Source: Trametes villosa
Taxonomy: Eukaryota; Basidiomycota; Agaricomycetes; Polyporales; Polyporaceae
Direction of reading: 5' to 3'
NCBI GenBank assembly: GCA_002964805.2
Contig: PUDQ02000016.1
Span: 806,001 to 870,000 of the forward strand
DNA length: 64,000 nucleotides
Within the stretch, counting starts at the first letter, position 1; each line of letters starts with the position of its first letter. Shown here in pieces: positions 1 through 11,054 of this stretch. The notes under the pieces are model-generated. The model had not been told where the DNA came from. It made no database searches and worked only from the letters and a program-made list of their open reading frames with translations. The translations under genes and the position numbers were made by a program.

Positions 1-784
1 AGGGCGCGAAGGGGGTCACACGTCTGGGCGCGGCGGAGGGGCAGACAAGAAGGCGGGAACGAGGGCAGCGAAGCGGCCGAAAGGAGCAGGGCGAGCCCCG
101 GGGTGGAGAGAGACGAGAGGGCAAAGGTAGGGAAGCAGGGCACGCTGCGCGTGGGAGGCCCGCCCGCACTCGGTGCGCGCAGAGAGGCAGGAGCAGGCCG
201 GGCTCGGGCGACGGCGCGCTGGCGCATTTTCCAGAGACAACATACAATGTGACCATCTTGAGAGACACACAACACACGCCGGCGTCTCCCAGATGCCACC
301 GACGTTTTCGATCAATCCCCAGGCGCCGATCAGAGTTCTCGCACCTCGCCGCTGCGTCTCGTAGCCCGCCGCGGTCGACGCACACCGCGCGGGGGCAGCG
401 GGCGGGGCAGCGGGAGGGCGCAGGCGGCGGGGGGCGGGAGAGCGGCGGCGCGGCGGGGGCAGGGGCAGGGCGGGGGGCGGGGACGCGAGCATGCGGATAC
501 GAATCAGGATTCAGGAGGGGTGCCCGATCGGGAGGACGGACGACCGCATTTGGGGTGATTTCAATTTCGCGCCTGGGAATGTTTTCTGTTTGTTTTCGAT
601 GGAATTTCTGCTATTCTGAATTCAATGTTTTCGTTCGCTTCTTTGGCCTGAGCCCCATCTTATATCGCCCTTCCTCTCTTCCACGTCAATCCTCCCCTCC
701 TCCCCCGCACCCCCACCCGCGCACACCCCCCGCGCCCCCCGCGCCAGGACACCCGCACCCGCCCTCCCCGCGCGCGGTTATGCC
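1..784. other. GC-rich region upstream of the first gene
   Basis: No gene recognised. The open frames here are low-complexity Pro/Arg/Ala/Gly translations of GC-rich DNA on both strands and lack a convincing splice pattern. Positions 690-775 are a C-rich tract just before the first start codon, which fits a 5' leader or core promoter of the gene beginning at 785. Confidence 0.5.
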
Positions 785-2934
785 ATGCAAGTAGAGTGAG
801 TCCCCGCCGCGCCCCCGCCACCCCCTCGCGCTCACCCGCCTCCCAGAGCGCACCCACCCGCGTCCATCGCCTCCCTCATGGCCTCTGCCGCCAGGTCCGC
901 TCTCTTTATTACCCCCCTCCCCGGGCCCGCGCTCACCGTCCTCGCAGCGTCCCGCAAAAGCGGAAGGAGCCGCCCGCGGAGAGCCCCGCGCGCCCTAGCG
1001 CGCCCGCACGCGCCGACTCGCAGTCCGAGACGGACGCGGGCACGGAGAGCACGTCCCCCGCGGACGAGTACGGCAGCGGACGCATCATCTGCGAGACCTG
1101 CGGCGAGGGCATCTCCATCCGCGACGCGGCCACCGGCGCCTTCACCGTCAAGCTCTGGGACGCGCACCGGGTCACATGGTACGCGCCTCCCACCCCCCGC
1201 CGTGCCCCGCCGACGCGTTCGAGTCCATGGGCACTGCTAACCGACGCTGCAGCCAGAACGGTTCCCAGAACCCGCCCGAGTTCGCGTCCGAGGCGCCCGG
1301 CGCGCCGCCCGACGCGTCCCAGCCCCCCGCCAAGCGGCGCCGCGCGAAGCGGACGGAGGACGAGCGCATCGACTACCTCCGCTCCGATCCGTACGTCGCC
1401 AAGTTCGAGGCGTACCGCGTCCTGTGCGCGTCGTGCGACAAGTGGATCCGCCTACGGCCGAACTCGACGTACTGCTCGATCCCGTGGGACGCCCACCGCA
1501 AGAGCTGCCTCGCGAAACGCGCGTAAGTGCACCCCATGGTCTCTCGCTGCGTGACTGCATAGTGAGCCGCGGGTGTTTCTTCCGGACAGCGCTAAAACCG
1601 CACGCCCAGCGGACGACCGCAACGCGATGTTCTCGTCCGACCCGAACGTGAAGCGGTTCGACAGCGAGCGCGTGCTCTGCCGGGTCTGCGAGAGCTGGGT
1701 CCCGATCGTGGCAGAGAGCAGCACTGCGGCGGTCAAGATGTGGATGCAGCATCGTGCGGCATGCCAACCGGTCTCCAGCCTCGATCTTGGGACGTCCACG
1801 TCCAAGTAAGTTCAGGAAGCCCGATGAATTGTCCGCCTTCTTCTGATGTCTGGTAGGTTCAACATTGCGAACGTCCCGCCTCCCCCAAAGCATCTCTTGG
1901 CACTGGCCTCGTCGTCTTCCTTGCCTCCACCACCATCTGCATCAGCACGTCCACCACCGGTGTCCACTAACCCGCCCCAGGCTTCATCTGCTGCGCAATC
2001 CTCCTCAGCAGGAGCGTATTCTTCCGCGTCCTTCAAGGACTATACCGCGAACAGCTTCCCGCAGGAGTCTCGGAGGCGCAATGCTGATCAGCGAGCCGCA
2101 GCCCTGCGTGCAGATCCATTCCTCGGCGAGGTCGAGCCAGCCCGGGTCTTCTGCAAGCTCTGCCAGAAGTGGGTCCAGCTGCGGCAGGACAGCACCTACT
2201 GCTCGTATCCCTGGCTCCAGCACCGCGCCAAATGTCTGCAGAGGCGGTGAGTCAACGCTGATGTTCTGTGATACCACCACTCTTCTCGAAGCTGACGCCC
2301 ACATGACAGACAAAAAAACTCGGAGCGAGAAGCGGCCATTGCGGAGCTCCGGGCCACGCGCGACGCCGCGCTGGAGGGCCAGCTCGTCGTGTCCGACTCG
2401 AGTGCGACGCCCGAGCCGGAAGAGGGCGCCGAGGCGCAGGAGGCGGACCGGGCGCGTCTGCGGGAGGAGCGGCGGCGCGCCAAGGCGTGGGCGAAGGCCG
2501 AGGCGGCATCGGCGCGGCTGCGGCAGCTCGAAGGCGCACCGAGCCGGTCGGCATCGACGCCGTCGAGCGAAGACGACGACGCGATGTGGGACTACATCGA
2601 CGTCGACGCAGCCGTCCCGCCCAAGCTCGCGAACCTGGACTCGCCCGCGGGAAGGTGCGTGTGCCGTAACACCCTGCGCATATCGTGCCCGCTGACACGG
2701 CAGCTGCTGAGCAGGCTCGAGTTCGTCGCGCGCTCGATCCGGCACCTCTACCGGGTGACGTACGAGCGGTCCGACGAGCTGACGATCGCGACGCTGGTGA
2801 CGTACCTGAACGCGACGATGCCGCCGGACAAGCACGAGGACTTTGACACGGCGGAGGTGACGAAGGCGGCGACGGCGCTGCACGAGCGGCGGACGTTCGT
2901 CTTCGAGGGCGACGTCATCCGCCTCTCTTCTTGA
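785..2934 (+). CDS. Protein with four Cys/His modules (putative zinc-binding)
   Basis: Exons with matching phase: 785-795, 948-1178, 1253-1522, 1590-1805, 1857-2246, 2310-2654, 2715-2934; about 560 residues. Four copies of one module are visible: a Cys-x2-Cys pair, usually preceded by Arg-Val-x, and about 20 residues later a Trp-x2-His-Arg-x2-Cys element. They start near nucleotides 1090, 1423, 1675 and 2146. Splicing at 1178/1253 is needed to create the last Cys of module 1, which supports that junction. Between modules lie basic and Pro/Ser-rich linkers; an Arg/Glu/Ala-rich, probably coiled-coil, stretch follows module 4. The last ~75 residues form a compact tail containing 'LATLVTYLN'-like hydrophobic sequence. 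The spacing suggests one zinc ion per module, which is inference. I do not recognise a named family; a nuclear DNA- or protein-binding role is possible but unproven. The 11-nt first exon is the least certain part. Confidence 0.8.
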
Positions 2935-4434
2935 CCGCCCTGCGCGCACCTCCATCGCGCCCTGGCCGACCAACGACAAGGCTGTACACAAAACGAGGAT
3001 ACCACCGCCCGCCTTGGGGCGCCTGTATGCTGTATGCTGTATGTTCTCTGCTCGTCCTGCATATCCCCCGTCCGGCGGCGGCTGCCCCTTGCCCTGGGGC
3101 GGGCGCCGCCCTGTGAAGTAGCGGACTCTTTTCTTGGAAACAGGGTGGACGAAGGACCCTTGTACGTCGCGCATGCTGTATGTCGTCGCTCTCGCCCTAT
3201 TTATCGCCCGCCGCGCGCTCTTGATTTCCCGTGCCCGTGCCCGCGCTGCATAACGGGCGCATTTGGGCCCCCATGCGAACGCGCGCCGTCCGCTCGTTAC
3301 AAGAACCACGCCCCTGCGCGCTTCGACGTTCGACGTTCGCCGGACGTGTATACTGCTCCCACCACCACTCGCTCATGCAGCCAAGTCGCCGATCAGAATG
3401 CGTGGCGGAAGGGAACGCGCGGGAGGCGCGGGCCCAGGCGCGAAGGGCGCGGTTCGTCGATTCGTCGGCCCGTCCCCGGGCGACGCGCGAGGATTCGGCG
3501 GTCACGCACGCGTCCCGTAACGCGTCGGTGACGCCCCGCTGCCCCGGGCCGGCCAGGACGGCGTGGGGGTGGCAGCTGTCCGCGGCGGACAAGGGGAGGT
3601 CCGCACTGGGCAGTGGCACTGGGGGGGCACTGCTCCGCGAGGCTGAGCCTGATCCAGGACCGCTCGCTGGTGGCGGTGCGCGCCCACCACAAAGGACAAC
3701 GCGCACACAACTCCGAGGCGTCCTGCCACTGGCGGCCCCCGGGGCTCAACAACACAGCACAAGGCCGGCCATCGCCCCCTCGCCGCCGGCACGGGTGCAG
3801 TGCGCGGACGCATTTCGTCCTGCGCGGGCGGTATGATTACCGGCGCGCGCGCGAAGTCAGCTTGATTGAAGATGCCTGCATCAGCACTCGGGAGTCGGGC
3901 GGGGGCGTGCCCCGGGTCCCCGGGTCCCCGAGTTACGAGTACACTCAGCAGTCCGCGGTCCGCGTCCGTCCCGCTCGGAGATGGGCTCATGCGTGCACGC
4001 CTCCGGGGGCCATCCCCGTGCGGACGCCGCGCGGCGTACACAAGGACACACAGGCGTGCCGCGGGCGGCGGAGCGGATGATGGGCCCGCGGACGGTGGCG
4101 GATCAGGCTGCTGTGGCACGGGGTCGTTCGAGGTATCTGAGTGTCGGGGGAGGCGGCGAACGTCGGATCTGTTGTGCTACTGGGTGCGCGGGCGTACAAA
4201 TGATAGCTTAAGGTCGTTGAAGTGCCTCGGGGTGCGCGAGATGGCAGTCTGCTTCAACTTGTCTTGCTTTCGGTGCGCAGGGATGGAGATGATTTCACGT
4301 AGTAGATAATTCATTACGGTCGCGAGGTACGTCCCCCGGACTACAGCCTGAGTAACAGCAGCAGGTAATACAAGAGTGATACATATAACAACGGTTTCCT
4401 TCTTCGTCGCACCCTGGACATGCTCAGAGTCGAC
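2935..4434. other. Intergenic region, no gene seen
   Basis: About 1.5 kb between the Cys/His-module gene and the first F-box gene. The first half is very GC-rich with only shadow frames. A heptamer is repeated three times in tandem near 3024-3048. From about 4140 onward the sequence is matched by a second copy near 14588, so it belongs to the duplicated F-box unit (3' flank). Confidence 0.5.
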
Positions 4435-7145
4435 CTACCAAAAGCCATCGGAACCAGGCCCTTCGAATTCAAACTCGCTAGACTCCGTCGAGTTGGTGTC
4501 CGAGCCTGGCTCGTACGTCTCCGCCTCGTCGTCAGAGGCCTCGTCGGGCCCGTAATAGCGCATGTACAGCGGAATGTAAACGCAATGTTTCTTCCTGTAG
4601 CCGTGCGAGCGATGACTGTAGATCGTCCCGTCGCGGATGGCCTCGTGCACGTCCTTGATGCGATGCCTACCCAGCCAGTCGCGGTCAGAAAATAGTCGCG
4701 TAATTATACACCTCCGACTTACCGTGCTTCCAAGTGCGACAAAATGGCGTCGCCTCGTCCTTGGAATGTAGGGCAGAGCGCGCAGCACCAGTGCGCGTCG
4801 GAATCGTACGATGGGTCCGTCGCTGCGTGAGCCTCGAGCATTTGTACGATCGCCAGGACCTCCGGCTGGTCGACGCGCTGCCAGAGGCCTTTGACATCCT
4901 CGCGCGTAGGGATGTTGTAGCCGAAGTGCTCAAATTCGTGTTGGTCCTGGGCACGCGGGGGGGAAACACGTTAGGAAATCGACACGGCGCACTGCAATTG
5001 CTAGGTACTCACCGCCCCGATCCAGTCGTACAAGCGCCGGATGGGTTCTTCGGCACCGTCCGACACGCACCGCGTGCATCGAAGCCAGCCCCCACACTCC
5101 CTCAGGTCATTGATTGTCGCCCATCTCGCGTTAAGGCCGAGTGCGGAGACGATCCGGCGCATACGGTCGACAGAGGCAGCTGCCGCGGGCCCGTCGTCGA
5201 GAGCACCGACGTCAAAGGGCGCGCCGACCCTGAGCATCGTGCCATACTTCTCGCAGTGCTCCAGCTCCTCGGCCGTGTAGTCGAGGCGCAGCATCGTGCA
5301 CGCGTACGGGTCCTCCTCGGCGTTGGGTATCGGCGTCGTGCGCAAGCGGAGGCAGTCGTGGTGGAGGATCGCCGGATAACGCATGCTGCAGGCGGATAGG
5401 TGGGGTGACAGTCGACTCTCTGAGCGTTGCGCGCATGTGAAAACCGCAATCGCGAGGTCCAGTGGGTCGACGTTGGCTGGGATGCGTTTGATGTATCGGC
5501 GGATGTAGCTCGTCAGCTGTTTCTTCACGTCCGCGGCCCACTTGTCCGCATAGGGCGCGATAGCAGAGGCGAAGTCGGCAGCAATGACGTCCTCGGAATG
5601 GGGACGGTCCAAGATTGCACGGCATTCGGGCGTGAATGCCAGGTCGATGGCAGTGGGACGGACATCCACGCCCGGGGTTCGCGGGAGCCGGGCGCAGCGT
5701 GCCACGATCGCCTCGTCGAGCGCGTCCATGCGCGCGCGCAGGACGGCGCAGAATTCCTCGTCGAGCCGCGTCACCCGCGCCTTGTTCAGCGGTTCGTCCA
5801 GTTCAGCCATAATGCTCGGCCACGCTGCATGCATCGCGACGGGGTCAGGCATGAGATATACTGCGGCGGATAGATTGTGGGCGGCACTGACCTTCGTCTA
5901 GGGTGAGCTCGAGGTTGCGGTGCACCCACATCAGCCGCTTTGCTGCCTGCACGGCCTGCTCGCCCAGGAAGTCGACTTCCTTCCCCCAGCCGCTCTGGCG
6001 TAGACGCGCAAGAATCCTACAGACATGTTTAGTGAGCAAGTGAACAGAGAACAGGGGAACACGCATAAGACGCACTCTTGGACCCGTCTCTCCCTGTCCC
6101 TCTTGCATTTCTCCTTGTGCCTTTGCTCAAACCAGTAGTAGACCGTCGTCAAGAGCTGCGTGAGCGTGATTTGTTAGCCCCAGGCGGATACGGAAGCGCA
6201 GCTGTACTCACACTCTGCTGCTCGGCGCGCTCGCGCTTCACCTCATCGAGGAGCGCGTCTAGGACGGCCTGCGTGACGGGCGCATCCAGGGCTTCATACA
6301 GCTTGATGACGCGGTTCACGTCCCGCCGTAGAAGCCGGTTCTGGGCCTCGTTGTTCTTGTCCCTGAAGAAGGCGCACACGACTAGTTAGCAAGATGAGGC
6401 CCTCACGTCATGGTTCGTTGCGGCACGTACTTGGAGGCATCGCGAACGATGAAGTACGTTTCGAACACCTCAAAAGCAAGTATAGCGCTGCTGAGGTCGG
6501 GGTTGACGGACTGCACCAGCTCGGCAGCACTCTTATACCAGATCGTCCTGCGCATTCGTGTGTTAGGCACCTTGTTCTACAAGAGCACGTCCTGTAAGGC
6601 TACTCACCCATCACCTGTCTTGCAACTTAGGCAGATACGGTCCACGAACGGGCGTGCGAGACCACCCATGCGATCCCCGCACATCTGAAAAATCATCAAA
6701 GGTGTGCTACTGGTGATTGAGGAGATACGCCGGGACTTACATGGCAGCGAGAGCCGAACAAAACGTGGATGAATTCCGGTACGCTCAGGAACGAGGGGCG
6801 CTCGGGAGTCCAAGGTGAACGGTTGTTCTCCAATACGCGGTTCCAGAACCGGTCGAACTTCTTGCTCCAGAAGAGCGAGCGCAGAGCCTTGCACGTCTGA
6901 GAAAAGTGATAAAGCGTTTCGGGGTCCATGTGACCTGCAGCCTGCTCGGTGCGGTCAGCGCCAGTGCTCGCATGCCTGCGATTGTTTCGTACCTCGAGGA
7001 ACATGTCTGCCGGCAGTTTGAACAACAGCGATGAGGTCTGAGCTGTCCGCGTCAGTTTAAGGCTGGGAGGGGCATCGCCGGATATCGCCCCAAGCCGTTC
7101 ATCAGCTGCCTCGCCCTTGACCTTCTTTTCCGGGGGAACGCTCAT
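4435..7145 (-). CDS. F-box protein with Cys-rich motifs (paralogue 1)
   Basis: Ten exons joined in phase (minus strand): 7145-6993, 6941-6741, 6684-6608, 6547-6431, 6362-6212, 6155-6076, 6016-5892, 5860-5013, 4946-4723, 4666-4435; 735 residues. The first intron splits an F-box near residues 44-75 ('LPADMFLE' joined to 'HMDPETLYHFSQTCKALR'). A four-Cys motif follows at about 115-140 (C-x2-C-G then I-C-x2-C). The long C-terminal region is helical-looking, with a C-x2-C near 'GWLRCTRC' and a C-x2-C-x12-H-x4-H pattern whose last His lies just after the final intron. F-box proteins normally link substrates to SCF ubiquitin ligases through Skp1; the substrate here is unknown. Paralogues lie at 15001-17657 and 18598-21181. 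All splice sites are canonical and the frame is intact, so it is probably functional. Confidence 0.82.
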
Positions 7146-7225
7146 CGTAGCACAAAGGCGGGGAAAAGAGCGCTGTGGTGGTAATGAGAGAAGAGATAGG
7201 CGACTCCGGAGGTGCACGAAGTGCG

Positions 7226-7231
7226 TTTATA
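7226..7231 (-). promoter_or_regulatory. TATA box of F-box paralogue 1
   Basis: TATAAA on the minus strand, about 81 bp upstream of the start codon at 7145. The same hexamer with the same downstream 'CGCAC' is found at the equivalent position before paralogue 2, 79 bp from its start, so it has been kept between the copies. Confidence 0.5.
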
Positions 7232-7575
7232 ACGAACGCTGTTGATGTGGCTAAGATCGCGGACAATAGCGGCTCAAATCACATTCCGGTGCAATGGTAC
7301 ACCATTTTCACCATTGTCCTACCCATTATATCGGGAGAGCCCGGCTGCCGCGCGCACAGCACGCTGATGGCCCATTGAAGGTCGGAACTAGAGAGTACGC
7401 TGGGGACATCTCATAACATCAGTCCCTCCGTATCTGTGGGCATACACATACGAGAAACCGATACTTACCTTACGGATGGTAATATGTATGAACTCTGTCA
7501 TACATGTGACGAGCACAGGGGGCACACCTTCAAGCTACAAGTCCTTTGAGTGCAGATGAGCCGGACCTCAGAGAA

Positions 7576-7615
7576 CATCAGCAGTTGGGGAAAATGCTTA
7601 ACGGTCTTATGCCCA
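7576..7615. repeat. Left terminal inverted repeat of the Plavaka element
   Basis: Starts with catcagcagtt, whose reverse complement is at 14028-14038. Inward similarity continues with 'gcttaa' and 'ttat' in register with the right end after one-base gaps. CTAAGG-type subterminal repeats follow from 7626. Confidence 0.6.
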
Positions 7616-7714
7616 TTGCGGAAATATGCTAAGGAGCGCTAAGGGTACTAAGGAGCACAAGGAGCACAAGCAGCATAAGGAGGGCCAAGACATGTAAGGC
7701 CAACGAAGGAAATA

Positions 7715-10700
7715 TTATAGTATTGTTTCATGTGAATGGTAATCAACGTAGCTGTTTACAAAAAACTCTGCAAATGCATCCAAAGTATCGTAGTAGGAGA
7801 AGTCAACAGGGAGGAAGGTTTGTTTGAAGACCGGCATCAAATGACATGCACGTACAATAGAGGACACATTTATAACACTACAAACAGGGGCATCGTTGAC
7901 CGTATCAGGGCGAACAACCCACATCGCAGTTACAGGGTCGGGTACAACATCGCGGAACGTGAACCACTCCACGCAGGCGCAGGAATATAAGGTATGCTCA
8001 TAAACAAAGGTAAAAAATGAGCGCACACGAGCAACACGCATTGCACGCATGCCGGCAAGCTCGGAGTTCGTGCGCACCAGTACCGTATCGAAGCGAGGGA
8101 TTTTCTTGTACCACGACGGATTGCACCGGATTATTTCTCGGTGCATCCCGCCGGGGCCGCAAAGCTCACTCGGGGCATAGAACGTAGCAGACGCGGACAG
8201 GAACATACCGAGCTTCACACGATCTGAGATCTCGGGATATTCATCTACGGGGGAGTTGGGATGTAGATGCACATCCGGATAGAGCACCTCGTGAAGGAAG
8301 CGCCGGATCAGGACGTGCAGATGCGGCTGCCCGATCTTGGCGGCGAAGACGGCAAGAGAGTATTTGTGCACTGCCAGTAAAGAAGTTAACGGGGACATCA
8401 CGGATATCATGATCACTCACCTGGCTTTTGAGCTAGCTCGACAGACGGTCCACCGTGATTGCCGTCGGCGTCCATTGCATCCGCGACAGCGAGATACACT
8501 GCCTCGCGCTGAGCCTGTCGATCCTCGACCTCCGCACCCAGCTCGACAAGGACCGACGTTTGAACGTCCCCCTGAAGCAGCCCGCAGCGGCCGAACTCGA
8601 CACGTGCGGCAGCGAGCTTGTTTAGTCGGGTATTTGAGCGGATGATCTGGGCGAGAGGCTGATTTTTGTTCGAAGCGCGCCAGGGCTTCTTCACGGCTTC
8701 GATGTGCTTGGATTCGGTGATTGAGGAGCAGAGCCCATTCGGCGACCCAAAGAGACGGATTGCGTCGACGTAGTGTACTAACGCGTGCTGACGCGGAAGG
8801 CCAAACCCATCTGGACGCACACCAGTCTCGACGAAGACGGTGCGGAGCTCATGGAAATACGCGAGGGCGTCTTGCATGGCGTCAAGGCAGACGGTATCGT
8901 GTGCAGACCGGCGTGCGAGATAACAGAAGTCGAGAAACGCTGCAAAGCATTGCGCAACCTTGTCGGGTACGAGGCCGGTGATCGCAGAGAGATATAGCTA
9001 GTCCAAGTCAGCCAGAGCCAGAGCGGACACGGAACAGCTTGAATTGAACTCGCCTTCATCAACGCTTTTGAGTCGTTCCCCGTCCATTGTGAGAAATTGC
9101 GGCCCTCCGGGAAGCGACGCAGCCCTGGGAACGAGGGTGCAGCAGCCAAACTAGACGCATGTCAGATTTCTCAAATACACAACCAACGAGCAACATACCG
9201 GCGATCAATCTCGTCCATGACACGCTTCGCCTCGCGCGCACTCTCACACGTCAGTTGGAGATAGTCTCCAACCCACGTTACGAGGTGATCCTTGAACGTC
9301 CCCTTGATCAACTGGTGAAGGAGATCAGGGGTGATGAGTTCATGGATATCTGCGCGCGGGAAGCGATTAGTAAACGGCTGGGCATTGAATCGCGTCGTTA
9401 GTAGTATGTCAACACGCATAGGGAGACGACGAACCGTTACGTCACCGACCACCCCGAATACGTCCCACAGTATCGCGGGCGTGAAAGTCTCGATGAGTGC
9501 CTCGGTGTGCTCGCGAAAGCGCGGAGGGCCAGCGGTCTCGAGCTCGTCGGGCAACGCGCGGCACCTAAGACGCGAAATTAGCGCCAGCGACTCGAGCACG
9601 GACACCCACTCACTTGGGGCACCAACCCTGGACGATACCCGACAGGTACACCTGTTCCGGATAGTCCGCGATGAATGGTCCGAGTTCAAAGATGGCGCGC
9701 CGAAAATGGCCGTCCGGGCAGCGCAGGACGTGCGGGACGGTCATGCCGGGGCGGAAGGGACTCAAGATGTGTGCGAGCGCGGCGTGATAGAGCTGCTTGC
9801 GGAAGATGCGGAATTCCTCGTTGTTAGCATGCTCGCGGGCACCTACGCGATTGGTCAGTAACTGCATCACACAAGATTGACAGGCTCACATGTCGGGATC
9901 GGCAAAAAGGCCAGTGGCATGACTGCCTGGCGATGCGCGCGGCGCATCTCGTTGTGGACGTTTCCTGGGGACATATAGAGCGGATGGAAGGACTGATGTC
10001 CTGTCGCCACAGAGCACGTTGTTTTGTCGGCGCCGAGGACGATTGGGGCTATCATGGCGCCGTGGGTGTTCGGATCGACCGCAATCTCGTTCTGAGCAAG
10101 ACAATGGAGTCAGTGAATGGACACCGAGGAAGGACGGAGTTATCGCACCGCTTTCTTGTACGCCCACTGCGCAGACATTAGATTCGAGTATCTGCGGCAG
10201 TTCTCGCCTGTATACTCCTCGTATGGCGCATAGTCCCATGTGCCGTCGAAGTCGGTGCTAGCCGCCATGCTTTCGAAGACGCGCAAAGCGTTGCGGGTGT
10301 GGACGAGGTAGGTTTGCCGTTTCCAAGACGGGCTGTTAGCATCAATGGGCCCGGCATAGCGCAGCGTGAATGTCGACCAAGACGCGTCGCCGTAGGGCAA
10401 CGCGTCAATATGGTCAAACATGTCGGCGGCGTCATCGAACATAGCGCGTGCTTCGGGATCGCCGGTCTCGAGTGCCTTAGCTGATGCGAGAATCTTGAGA
10501 AGGGCATTGATGCCAGCTTCAGATGTTCGTATCTGCTCGTAGTGTAGCTCTGCGAACTCGAAGCTCGGACGATGGGGGAAGGGGTCGAATGACGCCGGAT
10601 TTTGTCGAGCAGGAGGAGGAGCGCCGTGCGGGAGATAGTTTCCGTGTTCGTCGCATGGACGAGCTATACAGGAGATATGAGACAAGTCAGACCCCCAGAT

Positions 10701-10851
10701 AGATCCAAGACTTACCGTTGAGCAAGGGGTGGTAATGAAAGACGGAGGGGAGCGGCGCGGGCCTTGGGTATTGGTGGAACCGGTAGTTATGGTCGGTGAA
10801 CGCGTTCTGCGACGTGAACGAGCGGTTACAGAGATTACAGAAGCGAGCCAT
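7715..10851 (-). CDS. Plavaka-family transposase (CACTA-like DDE)
   Basis: Start at 10851 opens with a C2H2-like finger ('[18 protein letters not shown]'), the usual N-terminus of Plavaka transposases. Clear early exons are 10851-10716, 10663-10149 and 10091-9890, then further exons to the stop at 7715. Family landmarks appear in order: '[17 protein letters not shown]', 'VLGADKT' with '[17 protein letters not shown]', '[17 protein letters not shown]', '[16 protein letters not shown]', 'GNDSKALM', '[17 protein letters not shown]', and a C-terminal segment with '[13 protein letters not shown]'. The Asp in LGADKT, the Asp in DLLHQLIKG and the Glu in TESKH are the likely DDE triad; this is inference from family pattern. 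No disabling stop or frameshift was noticed in the conserved exons, so the element could be active or recently active. A divergent partner gene starts 203 bp away. Confidence 0.82.
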
Positions 10852-11054
10852 TACGAATAAATATTATGACAAGCCCAGAAGTGGTGTCCGTGATGCAGAG
10901 GGGGCGTGCTCGACGTTGTAGAGGTCAAGGAGGAGAGGGGACGCGCTGGATGAGAGGAAGCGTGCACAGGCGTCTAAATCCGCGACTTGCGTCTTGCCGC
11001 TTTCTGCTGCGTCGCTCTTCGCCACGGTCCTCTCTGCTCATCCCTCTTGCCGCC

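Larger units (their letters stand above)
4140..7550. repeat. Duplicated F-box unit, copy 1
   Basis: This stretch, including the F-box gene plus about 290 bp of 3' flank and about 400 bp of 5' flank, is recognisably the same sequence as 14588-18050. The match begins around 'gaacgtcggatc' on both sides and ends in the upstream region near 7550 and 18047. Substitutions and small indels are frequent but exon-intron layout is preserved. Homology to the other copy resumes at about 14205, beyond the Plavaka element, so the transposon interrupted this copy after duplication. Confidence 0.8.

Noticed and set aside
2005..3309. 434-codon minus-strand open frame
   Set aside because: It overlaps exons of the Cys/His-module gene antisense, is Arg/Ala-rich and has no recognisable domain; a GC-bias shadow.
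7573..7576. gaac as a 4-bp target-site duplication of the Plavaka element
   Set aside because: Matches gaac at 14038-14041 but overlaps the inverted repeat by one base; a 2-bp AT duplication is equally possible, so the ends are not fixed.
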